Source: Promethearchaeota archaeon
GTDB lineage: Archaea > Asgardarchaeota > Lokiarchaeia > Sigynarchaeales > SOKP01
Assembly (NCBI GenBank): GCA_014730295.1
Contig: WJIN01000013.1
Coordinates: 1 to 19,194, forward strand
Direction of reading: 5' to 3'
Length of the DNA: 19,194 nt
How positions within the stretch are numbered: the first letter of the stretch is position 1; the number at the start of each line of letters is the position of its first letter. Below the pieces are notes generated by a model. It saw only the letters and a program-made list of their open reading frames with translations. It made no database searches and was not told the DNA's origin. Shown here piece by piece: positions 6,679-16,200 of this stretch. Position numbers and translations under genes: made by a program.

Positions 6679-7804
6679 CTGTTGTTTCATAATCCACGAT
6701 GAAAAAGGGAAAAATAGATTTTAGTAAATCTATAGCACTTTCATAAACTTTAAGATTATCTTCCTTCTTCTTCAACTCATTGGCAAAGGTCTGTTCAAAA
6801 GTGATTACATATCGTTTTAATCCTTGATCCAAGAAATATGATACGTTATCCGTTATAATTACCGCTAGAATATTTTCACCAGGTTCTAAGAGAATATTAA
6901 TTCCTCTACTATTAATGTTCCGAACGCTAGCTTCCTTTTTGAAGACCTCTTTAAAAACGCTATTAATTGCGGAGATCATACCAGATAATAGTATATCTTG
7001 AATCTCTACTTGTTTCCTTGTTTTCAAATGGACTGAATGGATGGGACTTCCATCCTTTCTCAGCACCATCAAAAGGTAATTATCATTAGGTAATCGGTAA
7101 ATATAATCTATATTTGTTAGATAAGTAATAACAAATAAAATGACTCCGATAGAAGGAAAAATATTCGCTATTTCCGAAATCTCAGTTAAAATATCTGGTG
7201 CGGTAGCGGGACTTCCGAAGACTCCCAAAATAAAATAAATATCATTCAGCATTGATATTATAAATCCTAATCCCACTAATACTAAAGCTGCGCTTAAAAT
7301 GATTGGTCTAATCTCTTTTGTGTAGAGATATGTTTTAATGAAAATGGGAACCCCCAAACCTAAATATACGAATAAAGCAGGAGTCCAATATCCAATATCA
7401 GCAAGTACCCAAGCGATATCTGTATTAAATCCATTTATCCCGTTATAAAATACTAACCAGAGACCTATTGTTTGCGTCAATAACAATATTATCATAATTG
7501 AGAGACGGATTGAGTTAATCTTTTTCGAAATTAATCTTTCAAAGAAAATATAAAAGAAAAAGAAATGAAAACCATAGAGATTGAGATGAAGCGAGCGAGA
7601 AAATAACTCTAAATAAGCCTCTCCCGAAAATACTACTTCTCCAAAAATTGCAGCTAACCCAGCGAAAAGCCCAAATATTAAACTAAATAAAAAGGACCAT
7701 GCATATCTTTTTCGAATAAGTGCCTGGATAAGAAATAAAATGACTAGTATTCCAAAAGCTATGGTTATTAAAAGAACTGTCCATTCTGCAATTGAGAATG
7801 CCAA
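6671..7804 (-). CDS. Seven-TM membrane protein with C-terminal cytoplasmic sensor-like domain
   Basis: A 377-residue protein. Seven hydrophobic segments are visible at about 7-29, 35-57, 71-92, 100-121, 131-157, 168-190 and 205-229. The remaining 150 residues are soluble. They begin LPNDNYLLMVLRKDGSP, contain ILLSGMISAINSVFKEVF (271-288) and end in a helix with FEQTF (336-340). The alternation of short strands with an SGMxxAI helix and a late FExxF helix resembles roadblock/longin-type small-GTPase partner domains seen in Asgard and other archaea. That assignment is by eye and uncertain. The start is TTG 7804, with GGGG about 9-12 bases upstream. A plausible job is membrane signalling to a cytoplasmic partner. 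It is transcribed alone and convergent with the EFR1 operon. Confidence 0.65.
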   Translation of the reverse strand: MAFSIAEWTVLLITIAFGILVILFLIQALIRKRYAWSFLFSLIFGLFAGLAAIFGEVVFSGEAYLELFSRSLHLNLYGFHFFFFYIFFERLISKKINSIRLSIMIILLLTQTIGLWLVFYNGINGFNTDIAWVLADIGYWTPALFVYLGLGVPIFIKTYLYTKEIRPIILSAALVLVGLGFIISMLNDIYFILGVFGSPATAPDILTEISEIANIFPSIGVILFVITYLTNIDYIYRLPNDNYLLMVLRKDGSPIHSVHLKTRKQVEIQDILLSGMISAINSVFKEVFKKEASVRNINSRGINILLEPGENILAVIITDNVSYFLDQGLKRYVITFEQTFANELKKKEDNLKVYESAIDLLKSIFPFFIVDYETTEK

Positions 7805-7825
7805 AGTGATACCCCAATTGTTGAT

Positions 7826-7840
7826 TAAATATATATTTTA
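7826..7840 (-). promoter_or_regulatory. TATA-box candidate for the 7-TM gene
   Basis: A minus-strand AT-only stretch TAAAATATATATTTA sits 22-36 bases upstream of TTG 7804. The spacing fits a very short leader. The rest of 7805-8013 shows no other gene. Confidence 0.35.
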
Positions 7841-8013
7841 AATTATATCGATATTATATTAAATTTGATATAGGGGAACAGTTATATAACCTTTTGTGTT
7901 TTAGTCTTATAATATGAATACTTTAGAGGTTTTTCTATTAGGTTTTATATAAACATGAAAAATAGTTTGTGAAAATTGTCGTTTATTAACATTATTTTGG
8001 ATTTTTATTTGCT

Positions 8014-8636
8014 ATGATTGCCCCCATTAAATATTTTGTTTTTGGGTTTATTTCGATGTGATTTTTTCCGGAATAGACGTTCTATGATGTCTTCAGCCCA
8101 AGATTTTATATATAGGGGAATTATTTCAGCGATCTTGGACCCATTATCGCACTTTCCGGGGTATCAAATCTTATCTTATTTTTCATGTTCACCCAAGCTG
8201 CGCTCATGGTTAATGTCTTATCTAATCCTTTTATTTTTCTATTACCTAAATTTTTTGAGGACGATGATTATCAACACAATATTGCATTATCAGGATCTTT
8301 TTAGGAATTTTTGCTGCTGGATTTCTCTTTTTAACAATTTTTTACTCTATGGGATATTTTAGGAAAAATCCATATGCTTTTTGCGATATTGTTTAATCTC
8401 TCTGATTTAATTTTTGCATTCTTCTACTTTATTGCTGTTGTGAAAAATAAGGGATTTCCGAAGATTTATGGTTTTATATATATTTATATTTTTTTATTCA
8501 TGGCTGCTGTGGTTTATATAATTCTTACCTTTAGTACCTCTTTCTTACCAATATCTGATAAAGTAATAATCCAAGCAAGTTATTAAACATTGTCGCAATA
8601 TTCCTTCCTTTTATGCTACTTCTTACAATCATATAG
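8014..8636 (+). pseudogene. Decayed DUF998-like multi-TM membrane protein
   Basis: Frame-1 reading from ATG 8014 gives a membrane protein broken by TGA (8059), TAG (8074) and TAG (8113). It then continues SDLGPIIALSGVSNLILFFM and further, ending at a T-run (8298-8302) where the frame must shift. GIFAAGFLFLTIFYSMGYFR continues in the next frame to about 8380. MLFAILFNLSDLIFAFFYFI and two more hydrophobic segments return to frame 1 up to TAA 8584. NIVAIFLPFMLLLTII, a last TM segment, lies in the shifted frame to 8636. The segment SPRFYI(stop)GNYFSDLG resembles the early SP-x-(Y/F)-SI...-SDLG motif of DUF998 7-TM proteins. Three stops of two kinds and at least three frame changes rule out stop-codon reassignment. 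The relic is recent enough to read. Confidence 0.75.
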
Positions 8637-8771
8637 AGAGTATGAATTAAGTTTGGAGAAGTATGGATAGATATGATTAAGTGAACTAATAATAATGGTA
8701 GATTTTGATGGGTGGAAATTTAAAGAGCATTTAACAAAAAATTAGCTCTCTCTCTACCTTTTCATACAAGG

Positions 8772-8779
8772 TTATAAAG
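8772..8779 (+). promoter_or_regulatory. TATA-box candidate for the gelsolin-like gene
   Basis: TTATAAAG ends 40 bases before ATG 8820, so transcription would start near 8800-8805, leaving a short leader. This argues against TTG 8808 as the start. The stretch 8637-8771 shows nothing else except a CT-repeat (ctctctctct, around 8746-8756). Confidence 0.45.
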
Positions 8780-8819
8780 AGATAAATATCAAAATTTAAA
8801 TTAATAGTTGATTATTACA

Positions 8820-9875
8820 ATGCAAATGGTAAGTTCTTATTCTAATTTCATGGTTTTTCAGCTTAAAAATAATGGCGAAAGAATTCGGGTTGCTATTGAT
8901 GAGGAGGAATTCAGGAAGAAGAACGGTGAAGCTCTGTTAAAACCAAATGAAGTAATTATTATCGTAAAAGAAGAAATTCGAAGGATATATATATGGAAAG
9001 GCACAAATTCACCAGTCCGGAAAAAGTTTATCGCATCTCGTGTCGCTGCAAGCTTACAGACGGAGTTAGTGCAAGAAGCACAGTTCCATCGATGTAAAAT
9101 CGTATCGATCGATGAGGGAGATGAACTGACAGAATTTTTACACAATTTTGGTTTCGATAAGAGGGAACAAAGTAAACAAAAAACACCAAAACCATCCACC
9201 AATCAACAATATTTTTCATATGATTCAGAAACACCCCCAAATCAGCGTAGAATAGGCACGAAGCGGGTTAGTCCCCCCTCTAACGAATTGTACACACACG
9301 ATTCTCGAAAAACACATAAACCCTCTAATAAACGCCCCTTGCATAAGAACAATAAGGAAATTCTAAAAAAAGTATTAAATAGCCAACAGCCACCTCGATA
9401 TAAAAGACGGCATATATTGATTGGGAATTCTGAATTATATGGTTCAGTAGAAAAAAAGGCTACAATATTTGGAAAAGAATCGGTAGAAATCGACTGGGAA
9501 CCAATAAAAACCCTTTCAAAGGAAAGATTGGAATTAGATGGGTTTAAATTACGGATTTATATAGATAAAGAATCAAACCGCGTGGAAGCGATCGAGATTT
9601 TTGAGCGTATTGAGGAGGGTGTTCCCAAAGAATCGATGGATGAGCAAACGTCGCTCCAGAAATCCTCTATAGAAGAGGAGAATCAGAAAGTTATTAAACT
9701 AACAGAATTATATCGCCTAGGGCCAAAAACAGAAAAGAAATTCAATGCGATCGGAATTGAATCTGCCAATGAATTACTCGGAAAAGATCCAGATGCGCTG
9801 GCAAAACAAATAGATGGTGCTTCAGTAACCACTATTTCTAATTGGATTAAAGAGGTAAAAGAGCAATTAGATTAA
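8820..9875 (+). CDS. Gelsolin-like domain protein with disordered basic linker and helix-hairpin-helix tail
   Basis: I choose ATG 8820 (351 aa); ATG 8826 and TTG 8808 are alternatives. Residues about 1-112 resemble one gelsolin repeat: VIIIVKEEIRRIYIWKGTNS (46-65) matches the xVYxWxGxxS strand, then a long helix (RKKFIASRVAASLQTELVQE), then IVSIDEGDELTEFLHNFG like the V-x-Q/E-G-x-E-x-x-x-F end of the repeat. A low-complexity basic linker rich in K, R, P, S, T, N and Q follows (about 115-195). A small beta domain comes next (about 196-268), with LYGSVEKKATIFGKESVEID. The C-terminus, ELYRLGPKTEKKFNAIGIES onward, is a helix-hairpin-helix like the N-terminal domain of Rad51/DUF4332. Gelsolin domains bind actin in eukaryotes and Asgards; HhH domains bind DNA or proteins. 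Actin control is an inference. Confidence 0.65.
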   Translation: MQMVSSYSNFMVFQLKNNGERIRVAIDEEEFRKKNGEALLKPNEVIIIVKEEIRRIYIWKGTNSPVRKKFIASRVAASLQTELVQEAQFHRCKIVSIDEGDELTEFLHNFGFDKREQSKQKTPKPSTNQQYFSYDSETPPNQRRIGTKRVSPPSNELYTHDSRKTHKPSNKRPLHKNNKEILKKVLNSQQPPRYKRRHILIGNSELYGSVEKKATIFGKESVEIDWEPIKTLSKERLELDGFKLRIYIDKESNRVEAIEIFERIEEGVPKESMDEQTSLQKSSIEEENQKVIKLTELYRLGPKTEKKFNAIGIESANELLGKDPDALAKQIDGASVTTISNWIKEVKEQLD

Positions 9876-9880
9876 ATTAA

Positions 9881-9899
9881 GAGGATTATCCTCATTTTT
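9881..9899. terminator. Short hairpin plus T-run between convergent genes
   Basis: GAGGAT (9881-9886) and ATCCTC (9888-9893) are inverted around one T, followed by ATTTTT. It sits six bases after the gelsolin-like gene and 21 before the end of the convergent reductase gene. The tight loop makes a true RNA hairpin weak, but the T-run suits archaeal termination on the plus strand. Confidence 0.4.
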
Positions 9900-9919
9900 G
9901 CATAAGTTCGTAAAGTTCT

Positions 9920-11125
9920 CTAATTAATTGCTGCGAAATTTTTAATTTTTGCAAAAAATTCTTTTGAGGGTGCGGCATTAAATAGAAACATATTTACGAC
10001 CGTCTCCCTGAATAACTCATCTTGGTTCGCTAATTTCAGCATATTGGAAAGATTTTCGCCGCCTTTCTCATAAAAGAACTCGACCATTGAGCGTTTCAGT
10101 TTAAAATTCTGTATGATTTTGTTTATAGTCTGGTCTCGCCTATAACCCTTGAGAATGGATTTAGATATATGTTCCTCCTCTAACGCCTTAACCGCGGTTT
10201 CAGCTGCTACTTTCCCAGATACGATGCTCGGATGGATGCCTTCTCCGCTGATAGGAGATACAAACCCTGCGGTGTCGCCAATTAGCATAATATTTTCTCC
10301 GTATAAACTATTTTTTTTAACGCCTCTCGCCGGAAGGGGGTATGCTGCGGACCATACAGTCTTATAATCTTGGCCTGAAAGAATGTTTTTAATATGCGGA
10401 TCTCGGATAAATTTTTCATAAATATGGTTAAGATTGAACTTTAAATTCGCATCTTCGAAGGTTCCGCAACCAATATTGAATTTCTTATCGCTCATTGGAA
10501 AAATCCAGCCATATCCCTTATATGGTCGGAAAAACACATTGATACATTGTTTATCTAAAGATGTCTCTCCTTCCATTATGGCGCATTTTGCAACCCCTAA
10601 TTCATGAATATCCCATTTCTCTCGTAAACCGGATTTGACTGCTAATTTCGAACTCATTCCATCTGCAATGATAATAATTGTTCCAAAAAATTCTCCTGAG
10701 CCAGATTCTTTTTTTGTCTTGATTCCTATATTTTTTCCTTGTTTAGTTATAAAGTCATAGGAAAGATGGTTATCGAACAAATGCGCTCCCGCGTCCACGG
10801 CTACATTCCGTATAGTACTGTCTAATTCTAAGCGATCCATTACAATAGAATCATCTCTCATACTCTCCCAAGAAAACTTTAATTTATCGAACTCAGCAGA
10901 ATACATTCCAATGCTCTTGATTCTATGGGGATTGAGTTTTCTAAGTTGAGGAAAATATTTAAAAATACGAGAGCTTACCCCACCCCCACACGGCTTCCTC
11001 CAAGCAGTATTCTTTTCAATCAGCGCTACATTATAACCCGCTTTTGCTAAGATTTCCGCACATTTTGAACCCGACGGTCCCGCTCCCGAAATGACTACAT
11101 CGAATTTATGAGAATTGTGACTCAT
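9920..11125 (-). CDS. Geranylgeranyl reductase family FAD-dependent oxidoreductase
   Basis: A 401-residue flavoprotein that saturates double bonds in the geranylgeranyl chains of archaeal membrane lipids or their precursors. The N-terminal dinucleotide fold has GAGPSGS (14-20) and a terminal acidic residue in ALIEKN. KPCGGGV (44-50) is the conserved cysteine-glycine patch of the family. PYKGYGWIFP (201-210) is the PxxYxWxFP motif that lines the lipid pocket. GDTAGFVSPISGEGIHPSI (283-301) is the second FAD motif. Length is normal. The start ATG 11125 has a TATA candidate 30-40 bases upstream, so the transcript is nearly leaderless. Exact substrate (digeranylgeranylglycerophospholipid or free prenyl) cannot be told from sequence. 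Confidence 0.92.
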   Translation of the reverse strand: MSHNSHKFDVVISGAGPSGSKCAEILAKAGYNVALIEKNTAWRKPCGGGVSSRIFKYFPQLRKLNPHRIKSIGMYSAEFDKLKFSWESMRDDSIVMDRLELDSTIRNVAVDAGAHLFDNHLSYDFITKQGKNIGIKTKKESGSGEFFGTIIIIADGMSSKLAVKSGLREKWDIHELGVAKCAIMEGETSLDKQCINVFFRPYKGYGWIFPMSDKKFNIGCGTFEDANLKFNLNHIYEKFIRDPHIKNILSGQDYKTVWSAAYPLPARGVKKNSLYGENIMLIGDTAGFVSPISGEGIHPSIVSGKVAAETAVKALEEEHISKSILKGYRRDQTINKIIQNFKLKRSMVEFFYEKGGENLSNMLKLANQDELFRETVVNMFLFNAAPSKEFFAKIKNFAAIN

Positions 11126-11154
11126 TTTAGATTATATTTATGTTAGATACTTAG

Positions 11155-11164
11155 GTATATAATG
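11155..11164 (-). promoter_or_regulatory. TATA-box candidate for the geranylgeranyl reductase gene
   Basis: Minus-strand ACATTATATACC spans this site, 30-40 bases before ATG 11125. Transcription would start only a few bases before the ATG, giving an almost leaderless mRNA. Confidence 0.4.
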
Positions 11165-11248
11165 TTTTAGATTAACGAAGACCTTATTGTGTCTCCTCCA
11201 TTTGCTAATGTGTATTATAGTAGGATAAGATTTCTATAATTCAGATAC

Positions 11249-11440
11249 TCAGAACAGATGCTTGAAAAATGCTTTTATCTTGCTAAAAACACGGGCGGAA
11301 TTCTCTTCTTCTAATTTTTTCAAGGCATAGGTACAATAATGATTTTCGTGAAGGCGATGGTCATCGCAATAATATCTTCCACAGTATTCACATTGAAAGG
11401 GAATATGATCAATCTGCTTGCCGCAATATTCGCACTTCAT
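11249..11440 (-). CDS. AN1-type zinc finger protein, small
   Basis: A 63-residue protein. Residues 3-36 hold C3-x2-C6, C17-x2-C20, C25, H28, H34 and C36, the complete AN1 finger pattern with two zinc sites and the sequence CDDHRLHENHYC. Residues 40-63 form an amphipathic, basic C-terminal helix ending FSKIKAFFKHLF, which could lie on a membrane. AN1 fingers in eukaryotes act in ubiquitin-linked stress responses; archaeal versions occur alone or fused to membrane proteins, with unknown roles. ATG 11440 is preceded by a TATA candidate around 11472-11482. It is a single gene between the reductase and DUF4238 genes on the same strand, separated from both by more than 100 bases. Confidence 0.85.
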   Translation of the reverse strand: MKCEYCGKQIDHIPFQCEYCGRYYCDDHRLHENHYCTYALKKLEEENSARVFSKIKAFFKHLF

Positions 11441-11471
11441 CTTATTATGTCTAAATTATTATCTTCTAAAA

Positions 11472-11482
11472 TAATTATAGGT
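11472..11482 (-). promoter_or_regulatory. TATA-box candidate for the AN1 gene
   Basis: Minus-strand CTATAATTAT spans this site 32-42 bases before ATG 11440, giving a very short leader. The rest of 11483-11629 shows no gene. Confidence 0.35.
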
Positions 11483-11629
11483 TATGAATTACAACTCCAA
11501 AAGTGAATTGTTATTGTAAAAATGGTATAAAAAAATGAGAATAAAAGTCATTGGAACACACCCCTTTCTATTTGTCTTCTTTTCAATCCCTTATCCTTTA
11601 TAATTGTTTTCAAGATTTAAAAAAAAATT

Positions 11630-12994
11630 TCAAAATTCTATAATGAAATTATCTATATCTATTTCAATTTGAGTTTTACAATTCTCACAGCTATAATGAT
11701 CTCCTTTCCAAGAAAATGCTTTACTTTTACATTTAGGACATTTTTTGATGCGCTTCATTGTTAATGATCCTCTTCTATTTATGAATGTAGTACCACAAAT
11801 AGAGCATTTACCATTATAGATATTAATATTTTTAGTAAAATTCCAATTTATAGATAATTTTTTACATATTGGGCACTCCACACTTATCAAACCAATTTTT
11901 AGAGCTTCTTTATATTCAGAATAATACTTATTTTTAAAAACTGGAATTTCTTGTTCTTTGGCTCCATTCTTCATTAAATGCTTAATATAGTTAGTAAAAT
12001 TATTCTGAGCCTCTTTTCCATAGAATTGATTCCATATTTTGCGACCTAAATCACTTTCGACTAAGCTCCAAAATCCAAATAAAATATTGGAACTTTTAAA
12101 ATGTGGATATTTATCAAGATACACTTTTATAAATTTAAAGTTATTATATCTTGAATATAGCCAGCGATATGAATGTTGAATAATTTTAGCATTTATGAAA
12201 TTCGCAAACTTTTGATCAGCAGTTAGCAGATTATTATCTACAGGATAAATGTTTTTATCTTCAAATAAAAGACATAATTTAGGGGCCAATGGATAGAAGA
12301 TTTGTATTCCTTTTGAATCATACCCAAGACCTTCTATAGGTATCTGTTCGAATTTTCTATGTAGATATTCATTATATCGGCTTACTGGATGATCGGATGT
12401 AATAAAATCAATTGAGGAAATATTCTTAATAATCCTTAATTCTAATTTAGAGAATAAATCAAATCCTCTTGGAATATCGTCTCTTAATACCATATTTGTG
12501 GAGTCTTTGGCAAGTTTTTTTGTAAATTCAGATAAATAACTTGGTTCTGATTTAATTATTTCTAAAAACTCAATAAAATTCTCTTTAGGAGGGGGCAATT
12601 CATCCCAAAAATCTTTGACAAATTCTTCTGGAAGCATAGATAAATCTAAATCTCCATCTTTTAAAGCATTTGAAAAAATTTTAAAAATTTCCTCCATTAT
12701 CAATTTTAAATGTTTTCTTGTATTAGGTGTTCGATAATCCTGCCAAATAATAAATTTATTTACAATATTCTTCTCTTGAACTGATAAATTACTCACTCGT
12801 TCTTCTTTAATAATTTTTAAAAATATTTTATCTACTCTTTGCTCTACTTTACTTAGTTTATTTTCAATAGTATTATCTCTATCATAAAACCAATTTCCTA
12901 CTGAAACATTTTCTATTGATGTTTGATTAATGATTCCAGTAGTTTTATCATATGTAAAGATTTTACCATCAATTGAAAAATGTTTCAAATGCAT
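11630..12994 (-). CDS. DUF4238-domain protein with C-terminal zinc ribbons
   Basis: From ATG 12994 the protein has 454 residues. N-terminal landmarks are HLKHFSIDGKIFTYDK, NWFYDRDNTIENKLSKVE and IIWQDYRTPNTR, and in the middle FITSDHPV (197-204), which is the DUF4238 pattern. The tail carries four CxxC pairs (C374/C377, C397/C400, C419/C422, C436/C439), enough for two zinc ribbons not typical of the basic domain. Biochemical function is unknown. The usual family N-terminus KxQHxxPRxxLxxF is encoded just upstream (KKRQHWNPRMHLKHF, frame open back to about 13060) but has no in-frame start; an ATG at 13038 would give MKKPIHKKRQHWNPR if one A were added to its AAAA run. A one-base loss or assembly error is likely. 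It stands divergent to the giant gene. Confidence 0.78.
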   Translation of the reverse strand: MHLKHFSIDGKIFTYDKTTGIINQTSIENVSVGNWFYDRDNTIENKLSKVEQRVDKIFLKIIKEERVSNLSVQEKNIVNKFIIWQDYRTPNTRKHLKLIMEEIFKIFSNALKDGDLDLSMLPEEFVKDFWDELPPPKENFIEFLEIIKSEPSYLSEFTKKLAKDSTNMVLRDDIPRGFDLFSKLELRIIKNISSIDFITSDHPVSRYNEYLHRKFEQIPIEGLGYDSKGIQIFYPLAPKLCLLFEDKNIYPVDNNLLTADQKFANFINAKIIQHSYRWLYSRYNNFKFIKVYLDKYPHFKSSNILFGFWSLVESDLGRKIWNQFYGKEAQNNFTNYIKHLMKNGAKEQEIPVFKNKYYSEYKEALKIGLISVECPICKKLSINWNFTKNINIYNGKCSICGTTFINRRGSLTMKRIKKCPKCKSKAFSWKGDHYSCENCKTQIEIDIDNFIIEF

Positions 12995-13220
12995 TCTAGG
13001 GTTCCAGTGTTGCCGCTTTTTGTGAATTGGCTTTTCATAGTAAATAGAACATTTTCTTATTTCTCAAAATTTGTAAGTAAATAATATAAATATTATCTGA
13101 GCATAGAATTAATGATTTTTAATAATCTAGTCCTTAGCTAAGATTTGAAGAGTATATTATTTCATATCATCTTAAATTTTCACCTTGAAATAATTCAAAA
13201 TAATCTTAGGAAAAATTTAT

Positions 13221-16200
13221 GTGACCCTTACCTTAGACGAGATCATTACCAATTACATTCAGTCCTTCGAGACTGATATTGAAGACATGGTAAATGATTT
13301 AGTCATAGAATTTAGTTATCTTACCAACGACGGATACTATGAATATCAATCCGATCCCGTCGTATTATCCTTAAATTATTCTGAAATCCAACTCGATATT
13401 GAAGAGGGAATCTATTCCATTCAGTATAACAAAGATCTTCAAAAAATCTATGATATGGTAGGTGCGGATAATATGGATATTCGCATCACCATCTCGCAAC
13501 GGGGAAACGCTTCACGCTTTATTCCTTACATTTTGTTGGAACAATTTGACTATCTTTCCGATTCCCATATTATTGAGAATTTTGACAGGATGCCCAAGGA
13601 TGTGAACGGTAATATGGACATCTCCTCGCTCACACATACTCCCCATTACTTCCAGCTCTTATCACAAAATCTGCTGGATGAGCCATTTGAATTATTGGAA
13701 GATTCACAGATCACGATCGGATTGAAAAATCTCCCCAACACCACTTTAGTCAGTTTAGAAAACGACCAATTTACCTACTTAGGAGACGCCCACACACATC
13801 AACTAACTCCAAGCAACGGCTATTCCATTCCGAACTTGGGCATGTTTATTGATACCTATGAAATTGAGGAGCCATTATATCAAAACGGCTTTGTAGACCT
13901 CTATTACGGCAGCGGTACCGAGATCGACGGCGAAAAATATTATGAGATAGAAATCCCGATGGAAGCTCGGTTCAGTGGTATTGACAATTACGAATCCGAC
14001 ATCTTTAATTCCGTACCTACCTCCTGGGAAGATCAATTTACCTTTACTACCGACTTTCTCACGACCGATCATATAACCGTGTCGGGAGAGGTCCTATACC
14101 ATGAAATATTTGACTTAACGGCGGGAATGGACGAGTATATTCCGTCGGCAGAAATCGAAGCAATCTTTGACGAATATGAATATATTTACTTCGGAATTGA
14201 ATTAGCCGAAACAGATATATCTCGTATAAAGAGTATCCATAAGCCAAAAACATATACGCTTAGCGTTCATGGGTTCCCCGCGGGTAATCACCAAGATCTC
14301 TATATTAACGAGTTTTCAGATGGAGGGGTTAATCCTTACGTGCATAATGCGCCTTTAGCGAAAGAGAAATATGCTCTTGAATTCGATGAGAACGGCACCG
14401 CATACGTACTCTTCTTTATCCCGATGGGTGGAGGCGAATTCGGAAACCATTTAGACTTTAACAAACTGATGGTAGATTATTATGTGAACGCCGAGTTTGA
14501 ATACGGAAACGATTATATTATCGATGAAAACCCGATGAATCCCTATGAGTCGCAGATTATTTGGGATTATGGATTTCTTAACCGCACCCATTATAATCTA
14601 CACCCCGATTTCTCACGAGATCATAGTTTTACCGTCGGGTATAGCGCCTTAGAATGGGACATCTTCGACGACCGCTATATTAAAGATTGTGATGATATAT
14701 TTACCTTCCGACCGCACGAGTTCTATAATATCTCGGTCTTATATACGGGTGAGATTACCTCGGAGAACTTCTCGGTGCAGTATATCGTGCCCGAAGGACA
14801 ATATAAAGAAGACCATATTATTTTCCCGAAGATCTATGTACTTGCGCAGAGCGACGCAGACGAGGATACATATATGCTCGATGAAGTACCGAATTGGGAG
14901 AAACACGCCTATATTGAACAAGTCGCACCCAATTCCTACAATTATACCATCAATTTCGACGAAATCGAAGCGAACCTCCTCAACGGCTTCCATATCGCAG
15001 AAGACTCCTATATTTATATACTCGCCCGCTATAATTCCACCCAACTACGCTACAAGATGAGCAGGACGCCGTTCAATTATGAGTACGTCAATTCAAGCTA
15101 CGGCGATTATCATATAAAATTATTGGTTGATGATCAGTTAGTATCTGTCTCAAGCGATATTACAGATTTTAGTAACTATGTAGATACTATTAAAAGCGGA
15201 TATATCTATTTTGCGAATCGATCTATGGGAGAGGACGGGTACATCGCCCCTCAGAGTAAAATAGAGCTTCAATATAAGTTTAAACTCCAACCAGGCGTGC
15301 TCGAGAGGAAAAATGTGATGATTATTACCAAGCCGTGGACAAACCTTTTTGAGACCGAGATGAACTCCTCAATTACCTACCGCGAGCAATATCGCAAACT
15401 TTCGGGAGGCTCGATCATTGCCCCATTTGAATTTTCGCTTTCAATTGAGGATAAACACAGCCTTTATCTCAGTTATCGCCTCACAAAACGCGATTACTAT
15501 GAGGATGTTCACGTGATTTCTCAAGACGCATGGAACGGTTATGGATATGAATATAGTATTATGAACAGTCAACTCGACCAATATATTGATGTCGCCGCAG
15601 ACCCCGATGATGTGGGTATCAGTGTATATTACTTCAATAGCATGGGAGAGATGGAATTTTTGGATTCGAGCCATTATAATATTGATCTTGACCCCTACCC
15701 ATCGGTTATAATCAAAAACGATGGAAATGTGTTAGTAGAGAATAATGCGATCGACCGATTTTTCATAGGTTTTATCCCCGAGAACGAGAATGTCGAGTTT
15801 GCCAAATATACCTTCTCCTATAACCCGATGTATGGTATTAACGAAACGCTTACTATGCCAACTTGGGAATTAATTGGAAATGAAGGGAAGAAAACGGTTA
15901 TCCCCAATTTGGATGCGTTCTATTACATTGACGAGGAGCAATCCACAATCGAAAATACGCTGTGTTATACTTCCGAAGTATCCGCCTATTTAGAAGCGGG
16001 AGAGAGCATCGAATTCAATTTGGCAGAGGAATTAAATACGGATACTTACCAAGAGCTTTTAGCCAGTATTCACAACGGAGAGTATTCATCCTTGTATATC
16101 AAAACCGCGGTTTCACCTATACAATCCTTAGATCTCCTAATTATCACCTTAAAAAATAGTTTTGGAACCCCTATTGACACCCAAACGGTTTCACGGGAGG

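Noticed and set aside
8059..8115. In-frame TAG and TGA codons as pyrrolysine or selenocysteine sites
   Set aside because: Both stop types occur within 57 bases, no stem-loop element is evident, and the gene also has several frame changes, so decay is simpler.
8641..8771. A possible small gene or RNA with the CT-repeat
   Set aside because: Only a 16-codon frame (MVDFDGWKFKEHLTKN) was found and no stable fold was seen.
590..13221. The AT-rich block as an insertion splitting one giant gene
   Set aside because: The left frame is on the minus strand and the right one on the plus strand, so a simple insertion cannot explain both; an inversion or two separate genes would be needed, with no direct evidence here.
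13875..15044. Several 60-120-aa frames on both strands inside the giant gene
   Set aside because: They are shadows of the long plus-strand frame, which explains the base periodicity.
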